Source: Oscillospiraceae bacterium (GTDB lineage Bacteria > Bacillota > Clostridia > Oscillospirales > Ruminococcaceae). Taken from it: 64,000 nt of DNA. The notes under the pieces are model-generated. The model was not told the DNA's origin, searched no databases, and was given only the letters and a program-made list of their open reading frames with translations. The position numbers and the translations under genes were made by a program. Of this stretch, positions 17,574 to 25,078 are shown one piece after another (the stretch's first letter is position 1; each line of letters begins with the position of its first letter). The stretch is taken from positions 1 through 64,000 of the forward strand of contig JAJQGJ010000019.1 of assembly GCA_021200565.1 (NCBI GenBank), read 5' to 3'.

Positions 17574-18092
17574 TCACTTCTCCACCAAATCCTCAACCGC
17601 ACACCCAAACACCTTCGCAAGCCTGCGGACCGTGTCAACGCTCGCCTTGTTTATGTCCTTCTGCCGCTGCTCATACATCTGAATCGAGCGCAGGCTGACG
17701 CCGGAGAGCTTCGAAAGCTCGCTTTGGGAACAGCCGTACAACGCACGAAAACGCTTCAGATTGGTTTCGGGGAACGTTTTGCGGACTATCTCATCTATAG
17801 TATCGGCGAACTTGGTAACGTCGGCTTCGTGCAGGGTTGGATACATTCGGAGCAAATCATCGAAGGAAACCGCCCTGAAAATCTCGCTGTACTTTCTTGA
17901 GGAGTACCACTGGTAGTACGCGATCGCCCACCCGCACCAGTATTCGGGAGAGCGGTTGTAATGGGGTTGAGGCACGATGGTAAGCTCTTTTCCCGTCGTT
18001 TCTTTCACACATTCACGGGCAATCTCAATCCCACTTTTTCCGGCAAGATATGCCGGCTCGCCGTTTTCAATCCTACTGCAAACCGGACTCAC
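17574..18092 (-). CDS. HTH antitoxin-like protein, 5' end uncertain
   Basis: 172 residues from a GTG. The C-terminal ~65 residues are an Xre-type helix-turn-helix (CSQSELSKLSGVSLRSIQMY), and the N-terminal part has the conserved look (SPVCSRIENGEPAYLAGKSG, then EYWCGWAIAYYQWYSSRK) of a family seen in gut Clostridia, often beside small toxin-like genes. The frame remains open and protein-like upstream (IPGGDFVKLLV before the GTG) until a TAG at 18179-18177, with no ATG. The original N-terminus therefore appears lost or mutated. No toxin partner is next to it. It may recognise the palindrome 155 bp upstream. Confidence 0.6.
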   Translation of the reverse strand: MSPVCSRIENGEPAYLAGKSGIEIARECVKETTGKELTIVPQPHYNRSPEYWCGWAIAYYQWYSSRKYSEIFRAVSFDDLLRMYPTLHEADVTKFADTIDEIVRKTFPETNLKRFRALYGCSQSELSKLSGVSLRSIQMYEQRQKDINKASVDTVRRLAKVFGCAVEDLVEK

Positions 18093-18246
18093 GACAAGCA
18101 GTTTAACAAAATCGCCACCGGGAATTTTGCAGTCGTTTACGGTATAATCGAAAGCCTCCCCATCGAGGACATCGCACTACCGAGGTATATTTCTTGGTAT
18201 GCGTGGAGCATTTTTTGTATCACTTCCTTAGGTTATGTTTATACTG

Positions 18247-18266
18247 TATCACCACGGTGATATAAT
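18247..18266 (+). promoter_or_regulatory. Palindromic operator overlapping a -10 element
   Basis: TATCACCACGGTGATA (18247-18262) is a perfect palindrome around a 2-bp centre and runs into TATAAT (18261-18266). A copy with one substitution lies at 32895-32910. This arrangement is typical of repressor sites of Xre-type regulators; the HTH gene upstream is the obvious candidate. Confidence 0.55.
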
Positions 18267-18274
18267 GTCAAGAG

Positions 18275-18308
18275 AAAGCTCCCCACATCAAAGTGGAGAG
18301 CTTTTTTT
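18275..18308 (+). terminator. Terminator directly after the operator/promoter
   Basis: AAAGCTCCCCAC (18275-18286) pairs with GTGGAGAGCTTT (18293-18304), with one mismatch, followed by T7. It begins only 9 nt after the -10, so a transcript from that promoter would be about 35-40 nt unless the terminator is bypassed. Confidence 0.7.
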
Positions 18309-18555
18309 GATGGCGATGGCTGCAACAAACTCTACAAAATCCAGAATGTTTTTTAAGAGTTTAGAAAAAAGGTGCATTTTAAGCAACGATAGTCTCAAAA
18401 TAAAAATCAACCCTATTGGCATTCACAGAGCAACCACTATGAGGCGGATTAATTTCTGTGTATGATCACATTAACCGCAGTAATGAATTACTCATCACTG
18501 CGGTTTGCTTTTGGCATATTAGTATATGTCAATTAGCTATAAGCAAAAAGAGATA
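18309..18555. other. Non-coding stretch with a second terminator
   Basis: No convincing gene is seen here. AACCGCAGT (18473-18481) pairs with ACTGCGGTT (18497-18505) followed by TGCTTTT, a plausible plus-strand terminator. The rest is AT-rich and unassigned. Confidence 0.5.
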
Positions 18556-19674
18556 TTAAGCATAAAGTGCATCATCAGCAGAAGCCAATTCTCCGGTGTA
18601 AACAGGATTCATCCAACCCAACGACGACAAACTGAGGATTGTGTCGCTTATTTCATCTTCTTTTTGATTCTTCCAACGAGGTTTCCGTTTCAGAATATGA
18701 TTAAAAACATCGACATCTTTGGGATTGCTCCCTTGCTTGAGAAGTTCATCAAATGAGAACAGTACAGTGGCAACCATTTCTGCCTGATCGGTGCTTCTGA
18801 TTCTGCTCAGCAGGTCAAAAGCTTGGTCTGCATTTTTTATATCCTGTTCTGTGAACTGATCCTCTTGCAATTTAAAATCAGGAGAGACAACGGTTTCAAC
18901 CATTTTTCCGAGTTGACGTTCCGACATCAGATTGGCATTAGAAAGCACCATAACAGCGTCTTTGACTTCTTTTGAATATGGACCGTAACTGCCTTCGACA
19001 AAGTTGAAGCCTGTAGGCACACCGGTTCTGGTAAGTATATAGCACACTTTCTGGAAAATAGTTCTTCCGACGTTCAAGGAGTATCTGTCGTTGTTCAATT
19101 TTTGGACAACGTAAAGAATCAGAAGCCAATATTTATTGAAAGGCAAACTCTGATTTCCGATTACATCCTCAGCAGAATGAATGATGTTCTTGGACAGGAA
19201 GCTCGCTGTAAGTTCCTCCGGCTTCGTTCCATAGGGAGCATAGATTTCGACATCAATAGGAAGGTCGTGCAATTTTTCATACATTACCGGTCCAACAACA
19301 GACCATGGCAGACCGCCATTTCCGCAACCCAATGGTGGGAAAGCAATGGATGTAATGCCGAGGTTATGATAATTATCTCTGAACCAATTCAGTCCATCAA
19401 TGATATAAGAAAGCTCGGATGGCGAACGCCAATGATTTTTAGTTGGGAAATTGATAATCGAAGTGCCTGACAAATCAGAATAATAGTATGGAACTCCCGG
19501 CTTGACTTTTTCTGATTTGCACAGCCCAACGTATTCATTGAACATAGCGGGGTACTTGTTCTTGAAATCCAGTGCAATGCCCTTGCCCATAACGCCTACA
19601 CAATTAACTGTGTTGACGAGAGTCTGCGCCGAGCTTTCAAATATATTGCCTATTTTTACAATCATCAAATTCAC
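18556..19674 (-). CDS. darG: DarG antitoxin (macrodomain)
   Basis: 372 residues. Residues ~1-155 form a macrodomain: VNTVNCVGVMGKGIALDF and FPPLGCGNGGLPWSVV are the ADP-ribose-binding loops. The C-terminal half (residues ~190-340, including FQKVCYILTRTGVPTG and GSYGPYSKEV) is the region that in DarG proteins binds and neutralises DarT. The macrodomain removes ADP-ribose from thymidines of DNA, reversing DarT damage. It is the second gene of the darTG operon and starts 5 nt after darT stops. DarTG acts as a toxin-antitoxin and as an abortive antiphage system. Confidence 0.9.
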   Translation of the reverse strand: MNLMIVKIGNIFESSAQTLVNTVNCVGVMGKGIALDFKNKYPAMFNEYVGLCKSEKVKPGVPYYYSDLSGTSIINFPTKNHWRSPSELSYIIDGLNWFRDNYHNLGITSIAFPPLGCGNGGLPWSVVGPVMYEKLHDLPIDVEIYAPYGTKPEELTASFLSKNIIHSAEDVIGNQSLPFNKYWLLILYVVQKLNNDRYSLNVGRTIFQKVCYILTRTGVPTGFNFVEGSYGPYSKEVKDAVMVLSNANLMSERQLGKMVETVVSPDFKLQEDQFTEQDIKNADQAFDLLSRIRSTDQAEMVATVLFSFDELLKQGSNPKDVDVFNHILKRKPRWKNQKEDEISDTILSLSSLGWMNPVYTGELASADDALYA

Positions 19675-19679
19675 CGCCT

Positions 19680-20291
19680 TTACCTGTAGAAAACTTCTGA
19701 ACTTACTGCTATTCTTTTATTGAAACCAAGATCCACCATCTTTTGCTTCGCTGATTCAGATACAACGTTAGCTCCGCAAACGTATTCGAAAGGAATACTT
19801 TTTGGAATCAATATTTCTGCACACTTTTTGTGACGCAATTCTCTCTTTATGTATGGATCTGTATCATTCCAATCTCGGATAAAGATAGAATGAAAATCGA
19901 GTTTAGATAATCCTTCACTTGCAGGATAAAATTTAGCCAGTGTTGTAGCCGCATTTCTGTCTGACACAATGCAGTCGTCAATATCTAATACCTTGATTGA
20001 TAAAGCTAAGATGCAGATGTCCTCTGCCATGTCCTGTCGCTTATACAACATAGGATTATGATAATCAAAATAGAGATTGGCATAACTGTGGAGTCGCAAA
20101 CCATCGGGGACTTTGATATTGTCCCGACGCTTTTGAACATCATTCATTGCAATAGATTCATGAGGAGTATTTTGAACTTCATCATAGCACAGTATTCCGT
20201 ATTGCATGATAGAAGGAATGTTTTCGATAGCGGTTATGTTGTATAAATACTTTTTGTTGGTCATGTTAAAGTAAGTATCGGATACAGCCAT
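19680..20291 (-). CDS. darT: DarT DNA ADP-ribosyltransferase toxin
   Basis: 203 residues, the usual DarT size. It opens with YLYNITAIENIPSIMQYGI, the family start, has QKRRD (R55/R56) where the NAD-binding arginine lies, and KCAEILIP with E159 as the catalytic glutamate. DarT transfers ADP-ribose from NAD+ to thymidine in single-stranded DNA, blocking replication; in phage infection this stops phage DNA synthesis. It is the first gene of the darTG pair, with GAAGGAG 10 nt before the ATG and a near-consensus promoter. All expected active-site positions look intact. Confidence 0.9.
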   Translation of the reverse strand: MAVSDTYFNMTNKKYLYNITAIENIPSIMQYGILCYDEVQNTPHESIAMNDVQKRRDNIKVPDGLRLHSYANLYFDYHNPMLYKRQDMAEDICILALSIKVLDIDDCIVSDRNAATTLAKFYPASEGLSKLDFHSIFIRDWNDTDPYIKRELRHKKCAEILIPKSIPFEYVCGANVVSESAKQKMVDLGFNKRIAVSSEVFYR

Positions 20292-20340
20292 ATGCTATCA
20301 ACTCCTTCCGCAACATGTCGCAATACACCCTTCCAAACTA

Positions 20341-20369
20341 ATTATACATTAATTTGAACCGGATTTCAA
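20341..20369 (-). promoter_or_regulatory. Promoter of darTG
   Basis: On the minus strand TTGAAA (20369-20364), a 17-bp spacer, and TATAAT (20346-20341), about 50 nt before the darT start. Confidence 0.75.
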
Positions 20370-20396
20370 CAAGAATATGCGCTTTACGAAGATTTT

Positions 20397-20588
20397 TTAT
20401 GTACCCTCGCCTTTCGCCTGCTGTCTTGCATCTTTCACAACCGCATCCAACAGCTTCAGCTTCTGCTCCGTCGGGCAGGGCAGCTTGCGAAGAATCTCTA
20501 CAGCGTGTTCGGCGTGGAAATGAGCAAGCTCCTCGGCAAGCTCAGTTTTGCCTTTTTCGGTTTTGGGTAAGTGCAGGAATACTTCCAT
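20397..20588 (-). CDS. Small hypothetical protein linked to MobC
   Basis: 63 residues from the ATG at 20588, chosen because GAGGAGG lies 7 nt upstream. An in-frame ATG at 20642 overlaps the mobC stop (ATGA) and would give 81 residues, so translational coupling is also possible. The product is charged and helical (GKTELAEELAHFHAEH, then LKLLDAVVKDARQQ). Unrecognised. In mobilizable elements of Clostridia a relaxase gene would be expected after mobC; here only this short gene and darTG follow, so it may be a small mobilization accessory protein. Confidence 0.55.
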   Translation of the reverse strand: MEVFLHLPKTEKGKTELAEELAHFHAEHAVEILRKLPCPTEQKLKLLDAVVKDARQQAKGEGT

Positions 20589-20638
20589 CGGCTGTCCTCC
20601 TCTCGACAAATCATATGCACTCCGGCTTGTCCCGTATT

Positions 20639-20968
20639 TCATGGTTGCTTCCTCATGTAATCCTTCAGAAGCTTCCAGATTTCTTCCTGACGGGCTTTCA
20701 TGTCGGCGATGTCGTCATCATAGAAATGCCCGGTCTGGTTGATGCGTTTGCAGAGATGGTTGACATTTGAGGCAACATTACTGACCGCCGCCGCAAGCTT
20801 CTTCTGCTCGGTGTAATCAAGCTTGATAATGTATCCGTCAATCGCCATTTTGCGGAGATAGGAACTGAGATTGTGGGTGCCAATCTGTTGCATCTTTTGT
20901 CGGATTGACTGATGCTCCCGTTCGTCAACATAAAACTCTAATCTGATTGGTCGTGTGCGGTTTGCCAT
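20639..20968 (-). CDS. mobC: MobC-like mobilization protein
   Basis: 109 residues starting MANRTRPIRLEFYVDERE, with a ribbon-helix-helix-like N-terminus and the segment NLSSYLRKMAIDGYI followed by SNVASNVNHLCKRINQTG, as in relaxosome accessory proteins (MobC family). These bind the transfer origin and help the relaxase nick DNA. ATG 20968 has AAGGAG 8 nt upstream; longer versions of the frame have no SD. No relaxase gene is present in the window, so transfer would need one in trans. It marks a mobilizable-element remnant inside the island. Confidence 0.82.
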   Translation of the reverse strand: MANRTRPIRLEFYVDEREHQSIRQKMQQIGTHNLSSYLRKMAIDGYIIKLDYTEQKKLAAAVSNVASNVNHLCKRINQTGHFYDDDIADMKARQEEIWKLLKDYMRKQP

Positions 20969-20982
20969 AGAAATTCTCCTTT

Positions 20983-21086
20983 CACTATACAATGGACGCT
21001 TTTCTGAGAAAGTGTCCCATCGAATTTGAATTTTTTTGCCGTTTAAAACTCCTCCTACTTTACAACGGACATTTTTTAGCGAAAAG
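20983..21086. repeat. Two imperfect direct repeats upstream of mobC
   Basis: Copies at about 20983-21012 and 21056-21086 share ACT-TACAAYGGAC, a T-rich run and GAAA. They lie just upstream of mobC and could be binding sites for MobC or a regulator. Confidence 0.45.
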
Positions 21087-21162
21087 TTGATACCTCCGCA
21101 AAGAAAATTTTTTCTGCAATGACTTTTTGGGGAAGATAAAAATTTAAAAGTGCAAAAAAGAA

Positions 21163-21250
21163 ACGCCCCGAATCGTGTAGTAATTCGGAGCGTCGGGACG
21201 AGGGACATATGAGATTTTTGAGAATAGCAAGCACAGCCGCTGTCCGGACA
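21163..21250. other. Candidate transfer-origin-like region
   Basis: ACGC-C-CCGAAT..ATTCGG-A-GCGT (21163-21193) forms a hairpin, and a 10-bp palindrome TGTCCGGACA lies at 21241-21250. Position upstream of mobC and hairpin content suit an oriT, but no nic consensus was recognised. Confidence 0.3.
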
Positions 21251-21321
21251 AACGGCGATTTTCGATTAAGGAAACCCTGCCCTTAATCTTTAATTTTGCT
21301 TGTTGGGATGGTCCCAAACCC

Positions 21322-21350
21322 TTGCTTTATTTGAAACAATACGGTATAAT
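21322..21350 (+). promoter_or_regulatory. Promoter of the type I RM locus
   Basis: TTGCTT (21322-21327), 17-bp spacer, TATAAT (21345-21350), about 60 nt before hsdM. Confidence 0.65.
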
Positions 21351-21409
21351 ATTTGTGAATAGTTCTATACATCGGCTTATAACGAGCAATAAAAGCGAGG
21401 TAAAATATA

Positions 21410-22915
21410 ATGGCAGAAAAGAACAGTGCAAACATAGGATTCGAAAAACAGATTTGGGATGCGGCTTGTGTTCTTTGGGGACACATTCCGGCGGCAGAAT
21501 ACAGAAAGGTTATCATCGGGCTTATTTTTCTCAGATACATATCGAGTGCCTTTGAGAAAAGATATGCGGAGCTTGTTGCCGAAGGTTACGGTTTCGAGGA
21601 CGACCCCGATGCGTATCTTGAGGAAAACATTTTCTTTGTTCCGGAGGAAGCAAGATGGTCGAAAATCGCTTCTGCGGCTCACACTCCCGAAATCGGCACT
21701 GTTATCGACGACGCCATGAGAGCTATCGAGAACGACAACAAGAAGCTCAAGAATGTTCTTCCGAAGAACTATGCCAGCCCCGACCTCGACAAGAGAGTTT
21801 TGGGCGACGTTGTTGACCTTTTCACCAACATGGATATGGGCGATACCGAGGACAGCAAGGATCTACTTGGCAGAACCTATGAATATTGCATCGCCCAATT
21901 TGCCGCTTATGAAGGTGTTAAGGGCGGTGAGTTCTATACTCCCGCAAGCATTGTTAAGACCATCGTTGCGATTCTTAAACCGTTCTCCAACTGCCGAGTT
22001 TACGACCCCTGCTGTGGTTCGGGCGGTATGTTTGTGCAGAGTGCGAAATTTATCGAAGCTCACAGCGGAAAGCGTGGAGAGGTTTCCGTTTATGGTCAGG
22101 AATCCAATGCCGACACTTGGAAGATGGCAAAGATGAACATGGCTATCCGTGGCATTGATGCAGACTTGGGACCATATCAGGCGGACACCTTCTTCAACGA
22201 CTTACATCCCACTTTAAAAGCTGACTTCATTATGGCGAATCCGCCTTTCAATCTCTCCAACTGGGGACAGGATAAGCTCAAGGACGACAAGCGTTGGAAA
22301 TACGGCGTACCTCCCGCAGGCAATGCCAACTACGCTTGGATTCAACACATGATTCATCACCTCGCCCCGAATGGTAAGATTGGTTTGGTTCTTGCCAACG
22401 GTGCGCTTTCCACTCAATCTTCCGGCGAGGGTGAAATCCGCAAGAACATCATCGAAGACGACCTCATAGAAGGCATAGTAGCTCTCCCGCCTCAGCTTTT
22501 CTACAGCGTTACCATTCCCGTCACGCTCTGGTTCATCTCCAAAAACAAGAAGCAAAAGGGCAAAACCGTCTTTATCGACGCCCGCAAGATGGGCAGTATG
22601 GTTGACAGGAAGCACCGTGATTTCTCCGACGAAGACATCGCAAAAATCGCCGACACCTTCTCCGCTTTCCAAGACGGCACCCTCGAAGACATAAAAGGCT
22701 TCTGTGCTGTTGCAACCACCGAGGATATAGCCAAGCAAGATTATATCCTCACTCCCGGACGCTACGTCGGCATAGAGGAACAACAAGACGACGGCGAACC
22801 CTTTGAAGAAAAAATGACCCGCCTCACCTCGGAGCTATCCGAAATGTTTGCAAGGTCGCATGAGTTGGAGGAGAAAATTAGGGAGAAGTTGGGGGAGATA
22901 GGGTATGAAGTGTAA
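21410..22915 (+). CDS. hsdM: Type I restriction-modification DNA methyltransferase
   Basis: 501 residues. An N-terminal HsdM helical domain (residues ~10-140) is followed by the N6-adenine methyltransferase core: SAM-binding DPCCGSGG (~199-206) and catalytic NPPF (N277). It forms the M2S methylase and, with HsdR, the R2M2S restriction complex. It is the first gene of the locus hsdM-hsdS'-recombinase-hsdS-ART-membrane protein-hsdR, and its 3' end overlaps the first hsdS by 11 nt. GAGG lies about 11 nt before the ATG. Nothing looks damaged. Confidence 0.95.
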   Translation: MAEKNSANIGFEKQIWDAACVLWGHIPAAEYRKVIIGLIFLRYISSAFEKRYAELVAEGYGFEDDPDAYLEENIFFVPEEARWSKIASAAHTPEIGTVIDDAMRAIENDNKKLKNVLPKNYASPDLDKRVLGDVVDLFTNMDMGDTEDSKDLLGRTYEYCIAQFAAYEGVKGGEFYTPASIVKTIVAILKPFSNCRVYDPCCGSGGMFVQSAKFIEAHSGKRGEVSVYGQESNADTWKMAKMNMAIRGIDADLGPYQADTFFNDLHPTLKADFIMANPPFNLSNWGQDKLKDDKRWKYGVPPAGNANYAWIQHMIHHLAPNGKIGLVLANGALSTQSSGEGEIRKNIIEDDLIEGIVALPPQLFYSVTIPVTLWFISKNKKQKGKTVFIDARKMGSMVDRKHRDFSDEDIAKIADTFSAFQDGTLEDIKGFCAVATTEDIAKQDYILTPGRYVGIEEQQDDGEPFEEKMTRLTSELSEMFARSHELEEKIREKLGEIGYEV

Positions 22916-23375
22916 AACTTATTCGCTCTCTGAGCTTGCTACAATTAAGTATGGAAAAAATCAGAAAGCGGTTGCTTCAGAAAATGGCAGTGTTCCGATT
23001 TATGGAACGGGCGGGCTTATGGGATATGCAACGGAATTTTTATATGATAAACCGTCAGTTTTAGTAGGAAGAAAAGGCACGATTGATAAAGTTCGATATG
23101 TGACACATCCATTTTGGACGGTTGACACTCTGTTTTATACGATTGTAAATGACGATGTTATTAGACCACATTATCTGTACTATCTTCTTTCTTTACTTGA
23201 CTTGAATCAGTACAACGAAGGTACAACCATTCCAAGCTTGAGAACTGATACTCTTAATCGCATTGAATTTGATGTGCCAGATTTAACAGTGCAAGACGAA
23301 ATCTTATCGGTGTTAGAGCCTATCGAAGACAAAATCGAACTCAATAATGCTATAAACAAGAATTTAACAGCTTAA
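22905..23375 (+). CDS. hsdS: HsdS half-subunit, expressed 5' part of a phase-variable gene
   Basis: 156 residues: one target-recognition domain (start KTYSLSELATIKYGKN, later GRKGTIDKVRYV) and the central conserved helix (LEPIEDKIELNNAINKNL). It ends two codons after INKNL at the edge of an inverted repeat. Inversion between ATAAACAAGAATTTA at 23352-23366 and its opposite copy at 23975-23989 would fuse it to the cassette on the minus strand and restore a full HsdS of about 360 residues. In the present state it encodes only one TRD; single-TRD subunits can sometimes dimerise, so it need not be inactive. It overlaps hsdM and is translationally linked to it. Confidence 0.85.
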   Translation: MKCKTYSLSELATIKYGKNQKAVASENGSVPIYGTGGLMGYATEFLYDKPSVLVGRKGTIDKVRYVTHPFWTVDTLFYTIVNDDVIRPHYLYYLLSLLDLNQYNEGTTIPSLRTDTLNRIEFDVPDLTVQDEILSVLEPIEDKIELNNAINKNLTA

Positions 23376-23410
23376 AGGCTGACGTTAGACACGTCAATTT
23401 CGCCGGACAT
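23351..23410. repeat. Inverted repeat A, left copy (60 bp)
   Basis: Perfect inverted match to 26210-26269. It includes the 15-bp core ATAAACAAGAATTTA (23352-23366) and, read on the minus strand, the codons for the common HsdS C-terminus IDVSNVSL. Confidence 0.95.
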
Positions 23411-23989
23411 GAGTTTTGGCAAGAGGGTATCACGAATATCTGCTAGACAATAATTTTCGTTTACCCGACTGTCGATTGCCCTGTTAATAGTGGCAAAAGT
23501 GTCGATTATCTCACAGTCATTTAGATTTTTTGGTGCCATAAAAGAAAAGTCCTCTAGGTTGCCTTTTGTAATAAATTTTATGACCGAGCCTCTGGCGGCA
23601 CTTGTAATCCTAGAAAGGTTATATTTTATTGCATAATACAGCCAACTTGTATACCTCGGATTAAACGGAATAAGGACATAGGTTCTTTGGTATGCTTCAA
23701 ACTTACCATTATACCATTTGACATTGAAATCTCCGTTGCCAGCAACCAGAATGGCACTCCCGTTAAATGAGTAGTTATCAGTCCACGCTATATCTTGAGA
23801 GCAACTAAAGAACGGATACTGTCCTTTAGATGAAGATACATTAGCGTTCTTTTTGCCTGTGATTACAGGAAGAAAATCTGCAAGACGATATTCTTTCCAA
23901 TCTTCCGGTACAGTTCCGCCAAACGGTTCGAAATCCACAAACCAAGACTTAAACAAAGCCTGCGCTTGCTCTTCTAAATTCTTGTTTAT
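23372..23989 (-). pseudogene. Silent inverted hsdS cassette (3' half)
   Basis: On the minus strand this encodes INKNLEEQAQALFKSW, then WFVDFEPFGG, a second target-recognition domain (residues after TVPEDWKEYRLADF) and the shared end SGEIDVSNVSL. It has no start codon or SD of its own and is opposite to hsdM, so it is a storage cassette. It becomes the 3' half of the first hsdS after inversion. Its TRD differs from that of the second hsdS, so inversion would change DNA specificity. Confidence 0.88.
23931..23989. repeat. Inverted repeat B, left copy (59 bp)
   Basis: Perfect inverted match to 25613-25671, encoding the conserved centre NKNLEEQAQALFKSWFVD. Similarity continues beyond with a few silent changes. 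The outer 15 bp (23975-23989) is the same core as in repeat A. Confidence 0.95.
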
Positions 23990-24045
23990 AATCGTTAATA
24001 ACTCTCACCAACGGCGAGAGTTGAACCATTAGAACTGCCGTTGAT

Positions 24046-24079
24046 GTCGTTCTCTGGAATACTTTTTAAGGAGAACGAC
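24046..24079 (+). promoter_or_regulatory. Hairpin that sequesters the recombinase ribosome site
   Basis: GTCGTTCTC (24046-24054) pairs perfectly with GAGAACGAC (24071-24079); the 3' strand contains the GGAG of the SD and ends 1 nt before the ATG at 24081. Just upstream, ACTCTC/GAGAGT (24001-24021) and CAACGGC/GCCGTTG (24009-24043) are mutually exclusive hairpins. Together they should hold recombinase translation low or make it conditional. Confidence 0.6.
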
Positions 24080-24080
24080 T

Positions 24081-25064
24081 ATGAAAGAAAAAATCTTGAA
24101 TGAGGTATTGCAACGAATGATGCCGTATCTTGACAACGCACAAGCTGTGAAGCTACAGGAAGTTTTGGAGTATGCGCTTGTCAAATATGCGGCAACCGAA
24201 TATCCTGATGATAGCGGAAAAAGCAATGATGAGTTGATCTCAAGGTTCATCGAGGCTAAACGAATCGAAGGTTGTTCGGAAAAGACGTTGAGATATTATC
24301 GGAAGACTATTGACGATATGCTTACGGCTACCGACAAGGAAGTAATGCACGTTACAACCGAAGATTTGCGAGGATATTTGACGGCGTATCAGACCGAGAA
24401 GAAATTAAGCAAGGTTACGGTTGATAATGTTCGAAGGATTCTTTCGAGTTTCTTTTCTTGGCTTGAAGACGAGGACTATATCTTAAAAAGCCCCGTCCGC
24501 CGGATTCATAAAGTAAAGACTGCGGCGACTGTTAAGGATACATATACTGATGAAGCTTTGGAAGTTATGCGTGACAGTTGCCGGGAACTCAGAGATTTGG
24601 CGATGATTGATATGCTTGCTTCAACAGGAATGCGTGTCGGCGAAATGGTGCTTCTGAATCGCTCTGATATAAATTTTGCCGAGCGTGAGTGTGTTGTGCT
24701 TGGTAAAGGCAACAAGGAACGGGTTGTATATTTCGATGCCCGGACAAAGATACATTTGCAGAACTACTTGGGAGCAAGAAGCGATAACAATAACGCCTTA
24801 TTTGTTACACTCCGTTCCCCGCATACCCGCCTGACTATCGGCGGCGTGGAAGTACGAGTAAGAGAGCTTGGCAAAAAGCTTGGCATGGAAAAAGTCCACC
24901 CGCACAAATTCCGCCGAACCCTCGCCACGCAAGCGATTGACAAAGGAATGCCAATCGAACAGCTTCAACAGCTTCTGGGGCATAAGCGAATAGATACGAC
25001 GTTGCAGTATGCGATGGTCAAACAAAGCAACGTCAAGATGGCACATAAAAAATATATTGGATAG
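24081..25064 (+). CDS. Tyrosine recombinase of the hsdS inversion system
   Basis: 327 residues. N-terminal core-binding (SAM-like) domain to ~155, then the catalytic domain with R185 (STGMRVGE), H275 and R278 (HKFRRTLA), H301 (LLGHKR) and nucleophile Y310. All catalytic residues are present. Its location between two hsdS genes bounded by inverted repeats fits the invertases of phase-variable type I systems (as in pneumococcal and Bacteroides loci). It would recombine the shared ATAAACAAGAATTTA sites. AAGGAG is 8 nt before the ATG but lies in a stable hairpin. It is unlikely to be the integrase of the whole island. Confidence 0.9.
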   Translation: MKEKILNEVLQRMMPYLDNAQAVKLQEVLEYALVKYAATEYPDDSGKSNDELISRFIEAKRIEGCSEKTLRYYRKTIDDMLTATDKEVMHVTTEDLRGYLTAYQTEKKLSKVTVDNVRRILSSFFSWLEDEDYILKSPVRRIHKVKTAATVKDTYTDEALEVMRDSCRELRDLAMIDMLASTGMRVGEMVLLNRSDINFAERECVVLGKGNKERVVYFDARTKIHLQNYLGARSDNNNALFVTLRSPHTRLTIGGVEVRVRELGKKLGMEKVHPHKFRRTLATQAIDKGMPIEQLQQLLGHKRIDTTLQYAMVKQSNVKMAHKKYIG

Positions 25065-25078
25065 AGAGGAACAAGTGC

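Noticed and set aside
18235-18465. 76-codon frame after the palindromic operator
   Set aside because: It runs through a terminator, has no SD and no protein-like features.
21163-23410. Inverted repeats considered as CRISPR or integron sites
   Set aside because: There are no regularly spaced direct repeats or spacers; the repeats are paired, coding and linked to hsdS.
22905-23956. First hsdS and inverted half considered as plain pseudogenes
   Set aside because: Perfect 59-60 bp repeats with in-frame crossover cores and an intact recombinase show that they are alternative cassettes, not decay.
24081-25064. Tyrosine recombinase considered as integrase of the 24-kb island
   Set aside because: It lies between hsdS genes with matching inverted repeats and far from the island ends; an hsdS invertase role explains it fully.
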